The notes under the pieces are model-generated. The model had not been told where the DNA came from. It ran no database searches and was given only the letters and a program-made list of their open reading frames with translations. Below are positions 17,617 through 26,855 of a DNA stretch of 64,000 nt, one piece after another; positions within the stretch are counted from its first letter, which is position 1, and each line of letters opens with the position of its first letter. The position numbers were made by a program, and so were the translations under genes. The DNA is from CAVZTA01 sp963778025. Its GTDB lineage: Bacteria > Chloroflexota > Limnocylindria > Limnocylindrales > CSP1-4. Location of the stretch: the NCBI GenBank assembly GCA_963778025.1, contig CAVZTA010000008.1, positions 1 to 64,000 of the forward strand. The letters run 5' to 3'.

Positions 17617-18129
17617 TCAGGCAGGCGGGTCGGTAGCGAGACCCTCGTCGAGGTGCATCCGCTCGCGGATCGGCGCCGTCCGCGCCTCGATCCGCTCGAG
17701 CCGCTCGTTGAGGAGCTGCAGCTGCCCCAGGAGCTGCTCCTCGATCGCCTTATCGTGCTGCTGTTGCTCGGCTCGGCGCTGACGCTGCGAGGCGTCGATG
17801 AGGATCGACGTGATGAGCGCATTGATGATCGTCAGCAGCGCGACGGCCACGATCATCACCAGGCCACCGATGGACCGCCCGACGACGGTGGTCGGCGTGA
17901 CGTCGCCATAGCCGACGGTGGTGACCGTCTGGAGCGTGTACCAGATCGCCGTCCCGATGTCCGGGAACTCTTCGTGGTCGAAGACCCAGACGATCACGCT
18001 GCCCGCGAGGACGATGAGCACCGTGACGTTGATGAGCACGAGCGTGGCGTTTCGGACCGACGAGGGCTGCGAGATGAATCGGTCGCGGGACCGGCGGGCA
18101 AGGCGCGGGGCGGGCGGCGACGTCGGCAT
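17617..18129 (-). CDS. Two-transmembrane potassium channel
   Basis: A 170-residue ion channel. Two membrane segments (about residues 28-50 and 84-110) flank the pore region TLQTVTTVGYGDVTPTT, whose TVGYGD is the K+ selectivity filter. The C-terminal 60 residues form a Gln/Glu/Arg-rich coiled coil (RRAEQQQHDKAIEEQLLGQL), which probably stabilises the tetramer; there is no RCK regulatory domain. The length is short for the family but complete. It sits between rny and ymdB, 12 bp from the rny stop, on the same strand, an unusual insertion in the otherwise common rny-ymdB neighbourhood. Confidence 0.93.
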   Translation of the reverse strand: MPTSPPAPRLARRSRDRFISQPSSVRNATLVLINVTVLIVLAGSVIVWVFDHEEFPDIGTAIWYTLQTVTTVGYGDVTPTTVVGRSIGGLVMIVAVALLTIINALITSILIDASQRQRRAEQQQHDKAIEEQLLGQLQLLNERLERIEARTAPIRERMHLDEGLATDPPA

Positions 18130-18141
18130 GGCGCGGAGATG

Positions 18142-19662
18142 CTACTTCGCGTACTCGACCGCGCGGGTCTCCCGGATGACCGTGACCCGGATCTGGCCCG
18201 GGTAGGTCAGCGTCTCCTCGATCTTCTTGACGATGTCGCGCGCGAGGCGGCTGGCCGTGAGGTCATCGATCTCGTCGGGGCGGACGAGGATGCGCACCTC
18301 GCGACCCGCCTGGACGGCGAACGAACGCTCGACACCCGGGAAGCTGTTGGCGATGCCCTGGAGATCCTCGAGCCGCTTGACGTAGGTCTCCATCGTCTCG
18401 CCGCGCGCGCCCGGTCGGGATGCGCTGATCGCGTCGGCGACGAGCACGATGGGCGACTCGAGACACGCGAACTCCACCTCCTGGTGGTGCGCGGCGATGG
18501 CGTTCACGACCTTGAATGGCAGCCCGTGCTTCTGGGCGATCTGTGCACCGATCGCGGCGTGCGGACCCTCGACCTCGTGGTCGACCGCCTTGCCGATGTC
18601 GTGCAGCAGCCCGCCGACCTTCGCGGTCTGGACGTCGGCGCCCAGCTCGCTCGCGATGATCGTCGCGAGGCGACTGGTCTCGACGACGTGCTGGAGCACG
18701 TTCTGGCCGTAGCTGGTGCGGTAGCGCAGGCGCCCGAGGAGGCGCACGAGCTCCTGCGGGAGGCCCGGCACGCCAGCGTCGTAGGCGGCCTGCTCGCCGG
18801 CCCGGCGGATCTCGATCTCGACCTCCGCGCGCGCCTTGGCCACGACCTCCTCGATGCGTCCGGGGTGGATCCGGCCGTCGGCGATCAGCTTGGTCACCGC
18901 GATGCGCGCGATCTCGCGCCGGACGGGGTCGAACCCGCTGAGGATGACGGTCTCCGGGGTGTCGTCGATGATCAGGTCGACGCCCGTCTGCTGCTCGATG
19001 GCCCGGATGTTCCGCCCCTCGCGGCCGATGATCCGGCCCTTCATCTCGTCGCTCGGCAGATGGACGACGGTGACGGTGTGCTCCGCGGTGTGGTCCGCTG
19101 CGATGCGCTGCATCGCCGTGACGATGATGTCGCGGGCCTTGTCCTGGGCCTCTTCGCGGGCATGCCGCTCGATCGCGCGGGCGAGCTTGACGGCGTCGTG
19201 CTCGGCCTCTTCGCGGACGGCCTCGAGCAGCATCGCCTTGGCGTCGTCGCCGCTCATCCCCGACACGCGCTCCAGCGCGACGATGCGCTCCTGGTTCAGG
19301 CGGCTGAGCTCGTCACGCTGATGGTCGAGCTCCCGCTCGCGCTCGACGAGCTTGCGGTTCTTCTCTTCCAGGTTGTCGGCGCGCTGGTCGAGCTGCTCGT
19401 CGCGGGCGAGCAGGCGACGTTCCAGGTTGGTCATCTCCTGGCGCTTCGCGCGGACCTCGTCCTCGGCCTCGCGGAGAAGACGGATCTTCTCCTCCTTGGC
19501 CTCGACGATGAGCTCCTTCTGGCGGGTCGCAGCCTCCGCCGTGAGCCGGTCGGCATTCTCGCGCGCCTGCTTCATGGCCTGGGATGACCAGGTCGATCGC
19601 GCGACGAACCCGACGAGGGCACCGACGACAAGCGCCGCCGCCCCGACGAGGACGTACTCCAT
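18142..19662 (-). CDS. rny: Ribonuclease Y
   Basis: Membrane-anchored endoribonuclease that initiates mRNA decay. The 506-residue product has an N-terminal membrane segment (LVGAAALVVGALVGFVA, about residues 5-21) and a long charged coiled coil to about residue 190. The KH domain with GRIIGREGRNIRAIEQQTG follows, then the HD domain with LLHDIGKAVDHEVEG and a C-terminal basic region. The start ATG at 19662 is immediately before the membrane segment; the frame stays open further upstream to 19755 without conserved sequence. Its upstream gap of more than 800 bp is unusually long for this window. Confidence 0.97.
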   Translation of the reverse strand: MEYVLVGAAALVVGALVGFVARSTWSSQAMKQARENADRLTAEAATRQKELIVEAKEEKIRLLREAEDEVRAKRQEMTNLERRLLARDEQLDQRADNLEEKNRKLVERERELDHQRDELSRLNQERIVALERVSGMSGDDAKAMLLEAVREEAEHDAVKLARAIERHAREEAQDKARDIIVTAMQRIAADHTAEHTVTVVHLPSDEMKGRIIGREGRNIRAIEQQTGVDLIIDDTPETVILSGFDPVRREIARIAVTKLIADGRIHPGRIEEVVAKARAEVEIEIRRAGEQAAYDAGVPGLPQELVRLLGRLRYRTSYGQNVLQHVVETSRLATIIASELGADVQTAKVGGLLHDIGKAVDHEVEGPHAAIGAQIAQKHGLPFKVVNAIAAHHQEVEFACLESPIVLVADAISASRPGARGETMETYVKRLEDLQGIANSFPGVERSFAVQAGREVRILVRPDEIDDLTASRLARDIVKKIEETLTYPGQIRVTVIRETRAVEYAK

Positions 19663-20488
19663 CTTCGGTTCTTCCTCCCGTCCGGCCGCTTCGGGGCCGG
19701 AGGTACGCAGTCGATCCTTCAAGGCGACGGACCGGACCCGGCGCCGGAAGGGCATCCGGCTGCGCCCCCGTTCGGGTCACGCGGTGCGTCGCTCCCCGCG
19801 CCGGCCTCGGAGGTCCGGGCGCAGGGTTGCCGCGTAGTCTACGACGGACTTTGCATGCGGGCCGGTGAGGTCGCGAACGGTCCGGTGCTCCGGCGCGACG
19901 ACCGGTCCCGAGCGCTCAGGCGCTGGTCGCGCCCGGGGTGCATCCGGATGCGCGCTACGACGAAGGAGTGACTGCCGACGCAGCGGGCGAACCCCATCCC
20001 ACGGTCTGCTGCGTCGTCCGGCGCATCCGATGCGCGGCCCGACGCCGGACGACCGATCTTGGCCTCGACAGGGGCCGAGCGCCGCGTCCCCGCTTCGTCG
20101 CAGCGTGCATGTGGTGCACCGCGGAGGCGACGTGTCGACCCGGGCCGCTCACCAGCCGCTCACCCGCCGATCCGTAGCGCACATCGCCCGCCGTGCCACC
20201 TCCGATCCCGACCCGCGGAGCGTCGTACCGGTGCGAGCGCTAGATCCGGCGTTCCACGACCTGGATCATCGGCGACCGTGCCGCGTCGACGCCCAAGGGC
20301 GGGCGTACCGCGCTCATGGACGTGCCCGGCGGCCCTCCTCGCCCGGCCTCGAGCACCCTTAAGGCGCACAGAAGCCGCGAAATAGCGCTCGCACCGGTCG
20401 CTGCGCGGCTCGCACCGGTCCTGGCTCTCACGGGTCACGTCGGCTCCCGCGCGCTCGCACCGGCGTCGCGGCGTTCGGCTCGGACCCG
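19663..20488. other. 826-bp gene-free gap between recX and rny
   Basis: No supported gene on either strand: open frames are present but have no start with a ribosome site and no family resemblance. The rny promoter must lie in the 19663-19900 part. The other half carries a four-copy GCTCGCACCGG repeat cluster (20227-20463), listed separately. No tRNA, terminator or known RNA motif was recognised by eye; a structured RNA of a type I cannot recognise is possible. Confidence 0.45.
20227..20463. repeat. Iteron-like GCTCGCACCGG cluster
   Basis: AGCGCTCGCACCGGT occurs at 20384-20398 and as an exact inverted copy at 20227-20241. Shorter direct copies are GCTCGCACCGGT at 20408-20419 and GCGCTCGCACCGG at 20451-20463. 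Copies 20384 and 20408 start about 23 bp apart. The cluster lies in the recX-rny gap, just after recX. It may be a protein-binding array or a remnant of a repeat family. Confidence 0.55.
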
Positions 20489-21094
20489 TCACTCGACCGA
20501 GGTGTCGTCCTCGACCGCTTCGTCGACCCGGCGCGACAGCTCGCTCGCGACGTCGGGCGCGAACCCGTTCCGGGCGAGGAGGGCATACGCCCTGGCGCGT
20601 CGCTTGCGCGGATCCGGCTCGCGCAGCAGCGCCGCGCGACGTCGTTCCAGCAGCCGCTCGGCAGCCGCCCGATCCGGGTCGCCCTCGACCGGCGCGACGA
20701 ATGGATCGTCCGGCTCGTCGACCTCGCCGCGCCGCGCCGCGAGCACCCCGTCGATCACGCCGCGGTCGACGCCTTTGAGCGCGAGCTCGCGCCGCAGCGC
20801 ATGCTCTCCGCGCGGTCGAGCACGATCCCGGGACTCTACCCACGCCGACGCGAACACCTCGTCGTCGAGGAACCCGAGCTCTTCGAGCCGAGCGATCGCG
20901 TCATCGATGAGCGCCGTCCGGAACCCTGCCGCGAGGAGCTTCCGGCGAACCTCCGCGACCGAGCGGGAGCGCGACTCCAGGAGCCAGGCCGCGTACTCCA
21001 CGACCTTCCCGACATCGTCGATCGCGGCCCTCGCCGCCCGCCGCTCAGCGACCGCCTCGGGGCTTCGCCGCGACCGACGACCACCGGCCGCCAC
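20489..21094 (-). CDS. recX: RecA regulator RecX
   Basis: RecX-family modulator of RecA, 201 residues. The three-helix tandem repeats are visible: YAAWLLESRSRSVAEVRRKL (first), then IARLEELGFLDDEVFASAWV with the characteristic D/E-A-V pattern, and ARAYALLARNGFAPDVASEL (last). A Glu/Asp-rich insert, EVDEPDDPFVAPVEGD, separates the second and third repeats. The GTG at 21094 lies 7 bp after the recA stop, so the two are cotranscribed, as in many bacteria. RecX binds and limits RecA filaments. The length is normal for the longer RecX forms. Confidence 0.9.
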   Translation of the reverse strand: MAAGGRRSRRSPEAVAERRAARAAIDDVGKVVEYAAWLLESRSRSVAEVRRKLLAAGFRTALIDDAIARLEELGFLDDEVFASAWVESRDRARPRGEHALRRELALKGVDRGVIDGVLAARRGEVDEPDDPFVAPVEGDPDRAAAERLLERRRAALLREPDPRKRRARAYALLARNGFAPDVASELSRRVDEAVEDDTSVE

Positions 21095-21101
21095 GGCGGC
21101 G

Positions 21102-22175
21102 CTACTCGGCCTCTTCGATGCCCTCGACCGGGAGGACGACCTCGGAGATCTTGGCGCGGATGCGGCGATCGATCTCGTCGGCGATGTCCGTGGAGTGCCT
21201 GAGGAAGTCCTTGGCCGCCTCGCGACCCTGACCCAGCCGCGTCTCGCCGAACGTGAACCAGGCGCCCGTCTTGGTGACGACATCCATCGCCACGCCGACG
21301 TCCAGCAGCCCGCCCTCGCGCGAGATGCCCTCGCCGTACATCACGTCGAACTCCGCGACCCGGAACGGCGGCGCGACCTTGTTCTTCACGACCTTGACCC
21401 GGACCCGGTTGCCGACCGACTCCGTGCCCGTCTTGATCGTCTCGATGCGCCGGATGTCCAGCCGCACGGATGCGTAGAACTTCAGCGCGCGGCCGCCCGG
21501 CGTGGTCTCCGGATTGCCGAACATCACGCCGATCTTCTCGCGCAGCTGGTTGGTGAAGACCAGCGCCGTGTTCGAGCGCGAGACGGCGCCGGTGAGCTTC
21601 CGCAGCGCCTGGCTCATCAGGCGCGCCTGGATGCCCACGAACGAGTCGCCCATCTCGCCCTCGATCTCGGCGCGCGGCACGAGGGCCGCCACCGAGTCGA
21701 CGACGACACAGTCGATGCCGCCCGAGCGGATGAGCGTCTCGGTGATCTCGAGCGCCTGCTCGCCCGTGTCGGGCTGCGAGACCAGCAGCTCGTCGACGTT
21801 CACGCCGCACGCTCGCGCGTAGCCCGGGTCGAGCGCGTGCTCCACGTCGATGAACGCGGCGATGCCGCCCTTGCGCTGCGCCTCGGCGATGACGTGCTGG
21901 CAGAGCGTGGTCTTGCCCGACGACTCCGGCCCGAACACCTCGGTGATCCGGCCGCGCGGGATGCCGCCCACGCCCAACGCGAGGTCGAGCGCGATGGAGC
22001 CCGTGGAGATCGAATCGACCTGCTGGCGCTCGGCCGAGCCGAGCTTCATGATCGCGCCCCGGCCGAACTGCTTCTCGATCGCGAGGATCGCGGCGTCGAC
22101 GGCACGGCCGCGCTGCGCGTCACCGCGCTCGGCGCCGCCGTTGCGGGTATCGAGGTCTCGTCCGGTGACGGTCAT
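21102..22175 (-). CDS. recA: Recombinase RecA
   Basis: Homologous recombination and SOS co-protease, 357 residues. The Walker A motif is GPESSGKTTLCQH (about residues 73-85) and the Walker B is IDCVVVDSVAALV. Loop L2 is ALVFTNQLREKIGVMFGNPET, split here as VFTNQLREKIGVM and FGNPETTPGG, and the C-terminal segment follows. The acidic C-terminus EGIEEAE is short. The start ATG at 22175 precedes TVTGRDLDTRN. It is preceded by a 53-residue basic protein and followed by recX. I did not find a clear LexA-type operator in the short upstream gap. Confidence 0.98.
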   Translation of the reverse strand: MTVTGRDLDTRNGGAERGDAQRGRAVDAAILAIEKQFGRGAIMKLGSAERQQVDSISTGSIALDLALGVGGIPRGRITEVFGPESSGKTTLCQHVIAEAQRKGGIAAFIDVEHALDPGYARACGVNVDELLVSQPDTGEQALEITETLIRSGGIDCVVVDSVAALVPRAEIEGEMGDSFVGIQARLMSQALRKLTGAVSRSNTALVFTNQLREKIGVMFGNPETTPGGRALKFYASVRLDIRRIETIKTGTESVGNRVRVKVVKNKVAPPFRVAEFDVMYGEGISREGGLLDVGVAMDVVTKTGAWFTFGETRLGQGREAAKDFLRHSTDIADEIDRRIRAKISEVVLPVEGIEEAE

Positions 22176-22244
22176 CGGTTCATCGCTCCTCTGGGTCCGC
22201 GCCGACCCGACGGAGCGGGACCCGGTCCCCGCCCGCCGAAGGCG

Positions 22245-22406
22245 TCAACTCGCCTCGGACGAGTCCTCGTCCCAGCGCGGCTTCCGCTCCTTCCGGATGA
22301 GCTCGGCCTGGGCCGGGCCCTCGGAGAGCGGCTGCAACGTGGGCTTCGCCGACTTGTCCTTCGGCTTCTTCTTCTGTTCCTTGTGGGGGCGATCCCGTGA
22401 GCCCAT
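22245..22406 (-). CDS. 53-residue basic protein between tgt and recA
   Basis: A very short gene, translated MGSRDRPHKEQKKKPKDKS, then AKPTLQPLSEGPAQAELIRK, and ending ERKPRWDEDSSEAS. The N-terminal third has nine Lys/Arg, the rest is proline/glutamate rich; it is probably disordered. The ATG at 22406 follows GGAGATG context in a coherent operon (tgt stop 39 bp upstream, recA start 69 bp downstream), with codon use like its neighbours. It resembles a widespread class of small RNA- or ribosome-associated basic proteins, but I cannot name a family. Confidence that it is translated is moderate. Confidence 0.65.
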   Translation of the reverse strand: MGSRDRPHKEQKKKPKDKSAKPTLQPLSEGPAQAELIRKERKPRWDEDSSEAS

Positions 22407-22445
22407 CTCCGCCTCCACGCGCTGCGGACGGTAGCGACACGACCT

Positions 22446-23612
<1,167 letters not shown>

Positions 23613-23620
23613 CGGGTCCT

Positions 23621-23848
23621 TCAGCGCTCCCGGTTCAGGAACGCCACCACGAGCGAGACGACGACCGAGACCACCAGCATCGTCCCGAGCGGGATGAAGA
23701 TCACCCCGTTCTCGCGCCGGATGACGATGTCGCCGGGCAGCCGGCCGAGGAACGGGATCCGGTCACCGAGCGCGATGACGACACCCACCAGCGCCGTGAT
23801 GAGGCCGACGACGATGAGCCACCGGCCGATCGGCTCGAGACCCGCCAT
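23621..23848 (-). CDS. DUF2905 membrane protein
   Basis: A 75-residue integral membrane protein with two hydrophobic helices (WLIVVGLITALVGVVIALGD, residues about 9-28, and FIPLGTMLVVSVVVSLVVAFL, split FIPLGTMLVV and SVVVSLVVAFL, residues 50-70). Between them is GRLPGDIVIRRENGV, the DUF2905 signature. The function of DUF2905 is unknown, but it is very often encoded between ruvB and queA/tgt. Here it starts 3 bp after ruvB and ends 8 bp before tgt, so it belongs to that operon. Confidence 0.9.
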   Translation of the reverse strand: MAGLEPIGRWLIVVGLITALVGVVIALGDRIPFLGRLPGDIVIRRENGVIFIPLGTMLVVSVVVSLVVAFLNRER

Positions 23849-23851
23849 CGG

Positions 23852-24940
23852 TCAGTCCCCCGGCCCTGCGGGCGGATCCCAGAGCGACGGCAGATCCGGC
23901 TCCGCGCGGCGCGGCGGCGGGATCTCGTAGCCGAGGCTGGCGAGGTGCTGGCGCGCCGCGTCCGTCGCGATGCGGCCCTGTGGCGTACGGTCGAGGAAGC
24001 CGAGCCGCAGCAGGTACGGCTCGTAGACGTCCTCGATGGTCTCGGACTCCTCCGCGAGGACCGCCGCCAGCGCCTGGACGCCGACCGGGCCCGAGGCGAA
24101 CTTCTGGATGATCGCGGCGAGCAGCTTGCGATCGGTGGTGTCGAGTCCGAGATCGTCGATGTCGAGGATGCGCATCGCATCGATGACCGCCTGCTCCGTC
24201 ACGCGCCCGTCGAGATGCACCTCCGCGTGATCCCGGACGCGACGCAGGAGCCGGTTGACGATGCGCGGCGTGCCGCGACCACGCCGCGCGATCGCGCTGG
24301 CCGCCGCGGGCTCGATGTCGACGTCGAGGATGCCCGCCGAGCGCCGCACGATCGCCGTCAGGTCATCGTCCGAGTAGAAGTCGAGCCGGTACGTCGCGCC
24401 GAAGCGGTCGCGCAGCGGCCCGGAGATGCGGCCGGCGCGCGTGGTCGCGCCGACGACGGTGAACGGCTTGAGGCTCAGCCTCAGGCTCCGGGCGCTGGGC
24501 CCCTTGCCGATCATCACGTCGAGCGCGAAGTCCTCCATCGCCGGGTAGAGGATCTCCTCGACGGCCCGGTTGAGCCGGTGGATCTCATCGATGAACAGGA
24601 CGTCCCGCTCGTCGAGCGCGGTGAGGATCGCGGCCAGATCGCCGGCCCGCTCCACCGCCGGCCCCGACGTGTAGCGCACGTTCACGCCCAGCTCGCGCGC
24701 GATGATCGTGGACAGGGTCGTCTTGCCCAGGCCGGGCGGGCCATAGAGGAGGACATGGTCGGCCGCCTCTCCCCTGCCCCGCGCCGCCTGGAGCAGGACG
24801 TCGAGGCTCGCCTTGACCTCGTTCTGGCCGATGTACTCGTCGAGCCGGCGGGGCCGGAGCGAGCCCTCGATGGCGGCCTCGGACGGCTCGTCGGGCTCCG
24901 GGCTCAACGGCCGGAATTCGTCATCGGACACGGCGGCCAT
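23852..24940 (-). CDS. ruvB: Holliday junction helicase RuvB
   Basis: AAA+ motor that drives branch migration with RuvA. The 362-residue product has the N-terminal SLRPRRLDEYIGQ, the Walker A motif YGPPGLGKTTLSTI (about residues 66-79), the Walker B VLFIDEIHRLN, sensor GATTRAG, and the C-terminal winged-helix domain with GFLDRTPQGRIAT. I chose ATG 24940 because it directly precedes AAVSDDEFRP; the frame is open to 24967 with an in-frame ATG. First gene of the ruvB-DUF2905-tgt-(53 aa)-recA-recX run. Confidence 0.97.
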   Translation of the reverse strand: MAAVSDDEFRPLSPEPDEPSEAAIEGSLRPRRLDEYIGQNEVKASLDVLLQAARGRGEAADHVLLYGPPGLGKTTLSTIIARELGVNVRYTSGPAVERAGDLAAILTALDERDVLFIDEIHRLNRAVEEILYPAMEDFALDVMIGKGPSARSLRLSLKPFTVVGATTRAGRISGPLRDRFGATYRLDFYSDDDLTAIVRRSAGILDVDIEPAAASAIARRGRGTPRIVNRLLRRVRDHAEVHLDGRVTEQAVIDAMRILDIDDLGLDTTDRKLLAAIIQKFASGPVGVQALAAVLAEESETIEDVYEPYLLRLGFLDRTPQGRIATDAARQHLASLGYEIPPPRRAEPDLPSLWDPPAGPGD

Positions 24941-24991
24941 CGTAGCAGCCGGCGGGTCATTTCGCACGGATGTTCGATGGGACCCGACGCG

Positions 24992-25603
24992 TCAGAAGTC
25001 GATGCGCATGACCGCCCGGCGCACGCCCGGCCGGCTGACCTCGCGAAAGCCGGCGTCGGCGAAGACGCTCTGCGCGCCCACGTGGATCTCGTCCCACGTG
25101 ATGTCGGCGCCGTCAGGTCGCCGGAGCATCGGATAGCCCTCGAGCGCGCGCGCGCCTCGCTCCCGCGCATGGTCCACGGCCGCGCGCGCCAGCGCCCGGC
25201 TGATCCCGCGACCGCGATACCCCGCACGCACGACGAAGCAGGTCACCGCCCAGACCGTCGGGTCGGCCTTGTCCTCCGCGCGGCCATCCCACGGCACGCG
25301 GTAGACCCGTCGCAAGCCGTCGTAGTGCGCGCGTGGTTCGACGGCGCACCAGCCGACGGGCTCGTCACCCAGATACGCGATCAACCCCGTCGTCGCCGCC
25401 GCGTCCGGCTGGCCGCAGTGCGTCTGTGCCTCCAGGCGCTCCGCCCGCACGGACGGCGCGTGATGCTTGAACGCCTCCTTCGGCGCGAGCTTGTAGCGCT
25501 GGCACTGGCAGATCACGGCCGATCCGCGGGTGCCGAACACGGTCTGCAGGTCGGCGCAGCTCGCCTCGTTCGCGGGCACGATGCGAAGACTCGTGAGGTC
25601 CAT
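24992..25603 (-). CDS. GNAT-family N-acetyltransferase
   Basis: A 203-residue single-domain acetyltransferase. The acetyl-CoA-binding segment is CFVVRAGYRGRGISRALARA (about residues 127-146), with a downstream GVRRAVMRIDF strand. The N-terminus has GSAVICQCQRYKLAPKEA, a Cys-rich feature seen in a subset of GNATs from Actinobacteria and Chloroflexi. Start ATG 25603 precedes DLTSLRIVPAN; the open frame upstream to 25858 overlaps the methyltransferase gene and looks like a shadow. It is on the same strand as, and downstream of, the methyltransferase (35-bp gap). Substrate unknown. Confidence 0.88.
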   Translation of the reverse strand: MDLTSLRIVPANEASCADLQTVFGTRGSAVICQCQRYKLAPKEAFKHHAPSVRAERLEAQTHCGQPDAAATTGLIAYLGDEPVGWCAVEPRAHYDGLRRVYRVPWDGRAEDKADPTVWAVTCFVVRAGYRGRGISRALARAAVDHARERGARALEGYPMLRRPDGADITWDEIHVGAQSVFADAGFREVSRPGVRRAVMRIDF

Positions 25604-25638
25604 GGGCCGAGGGTAGGTCCCGACCGCGTCCGGACGTG

Positions 25639-26301
25639 TCACGTATCGACGACGCCGCGCAGCCGGTACACGAACCCTTGCTTGAGGGCGAGGTCCTCGA
25701 GCTCCGTGGTCGTGCGCACCGGGTACGTGGCGATCCGCTCCAGCGCATCGGCCGGCAGGTAGCGGCGACCCGGATCGCCGACCAGCACCTCGATGCCCGA
25801 CGCGGCCACGCGACGCAGCCACGGCAGGACACGCCCCGCCAGCGGGCCCTCGTACCACGTGTCACCCGCCAGCAGCACGTCGACGTCGGGCGGCTCCTCG
25901 TCGAGCACGTCCCGGCCGACGAAGTCGACCCGCACCCCGTTCGCGCGCGCGTTCACGTCCACGGCCGCCGCCGAGAACGGATCGATGTCGCTGCCCGTGA
26001 CCTCCGCCGCACCCGCCCGCGCCGCAGCGATCGCGACCAGCCCGCTGCCCGTCGCGAGGTCGAACACACGCCGCCCGGCGACGGCCTCGGGATGCTCGGC
26101 GAGGTAGCACGCCAGCGCGAGCCCGCCGGCCCACGCGAACGCCCAGTACGGCAGCGGCGCATCGGGGTCGCCCAGCTCCTGCTGCACGGCGTGCCACAGC
26201 GGCAGCACCTCCGACGCGAGGTGCAGCCGCAGCCCGGGGACGCCGGGCACGGGTGTCATGCGCGTGTGACGCAGGACGAACGCGCGGCGGGAGCGGGCCA
26301 T
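25639..26301 (-). CDS. Class I SAM-dependent methyltransferase (ETFB-KMT/Nnt1-like)
   Basis: A 220-residue methyltransferase of the lysine methyltransferase METTL20/Nnt1 type. SAM motif I is VFDLATGSGLVAIAAARAGA (about residues 79-98) with SDIDPFSAAAVDVNARANGV as motif II, and the WYEG segment (DVLLAGDTWYEG) follows motif III. PLPYWAFAWAGGLALACYL upstream matches the PFWAxxWPGG pattern of this family. Relatives methylate electron-transfer flavoprotein or other proteins. ATG 26301 starts MARSRRAFVLRH; the later ATG 26259 (MTPVPGVP) is an alternative. It is divergent from rppH (23-bp gap). Confidence 0.85.
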   Translation of the reverse strand: MARSRRAFVLRHTRMTPVPGVPGLRLHLASEVLPLWHAVQQELGDPDAPLPYWAFAWAGGLALACYLAEHPEAVAGRRVFDLATGSGLVAIAAARAGAAEVTGSDIDPFSAAAVDVNARANGVRVDFVGRDVLDEEPPDVDVLLAGDTWYEGPLAGRVLPWLRRVAASGIEVLVGDPGRRYLPADALERIATYPVRTTTELEDLALKQGFVYRLRGVVDT

Positions 26302-26324
26302 GGCGCCGACTCTAGACTCCCGGC

Positions 26325-26852
26325 ATGGGCCCTCGGCAGCTCCCGATGCGTCCCGGCGTGGGCGTCGTCGTCATGCGCGACGATGGCCTGGTGTTCGTGG
26401 GCCGCCGGATCCGTCGCGTGGCGACCGAGGTCTGGCAGTTCCCGCAGGGCGGCATCGACCAGGGCGAGGAGCCACTCGCTGCGGCGCTCCGTGAGCTGCA
26501 CGAGGAGACCGGCATCGAGCCCGCGAAGGTCGAGCTGGTCGGTGAGCTGCCCGAGCCCGTCGAGTACGAGCTGCCCCCGAACCTCGAGAAGCCGCCCAAG
26601 TGGTCGAGGCGCTACCGCGGCCAGCGCCAGCACTGGTACGCGCTGCGCTTCCGCGGCACGGACGACGACATCGACCTCGCGACCCACCACCCCGAGTTCG
26701 ACGGGTTCCGCTGGGTCCCGCTGGCCGACGCCGTCGGCATGGCGGTCGAGTTCAAGCGCGACGTCTACGAGGCGGTGGGACGCGCGTTCGCCCCGCTCGT
26801 CGCGCGGATCGCCGAGACGGCGCCGCGCGACGGGCCGAGCGGGTCGAGCTGA
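26325..26852 (+). CDS. rppH: RNA pyrophosphohydrolase RppH (Nudix)
   Basis: Removes pyrophosphate from mRNA 5' ends, starting decay. The 175-residue product begins with RPGVGVVVMRDDGLVFVGRR and has the Nudix box GGIDQGEEPLAAALRELHEE-TGI (about residues 44-66). Key features of RppH are present: EVWQFPQGGI upstream of the box, and YRGQRQHWYALRF and EFDGFRWV downstream. The 174-residue length is close to Escherichia coli RppH. It is convergent with the P-type ATPase, with only 3 bp between stops. Functionally linked with the RNase Y gene of this window, both acting in mRNA turnover. Confidence 0.94.
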   Translation: MGPRQLPMRPGVGVVVMRDDGLVFVGRRIRRVATEVWQFPQGGIDQGEEPLAAALRELHEETGIEPAKVELVGELPEPVEYELPPNLEKPPKWSRRYRGQRQHWYALRFRGTDDDIDLATHHPEFDGFRWVPLADAVGMAVEFKRDVYEAVGRAFAPLVARIAETAPRDGPSGSS

Positions 26853-26855
26853 TCG

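Noticed and set aside
19865..20362. Open frames in the recX-rny gap
   Set aside because: No plausible start with a ribosome site, no known motif, and they extend over repeat copies.
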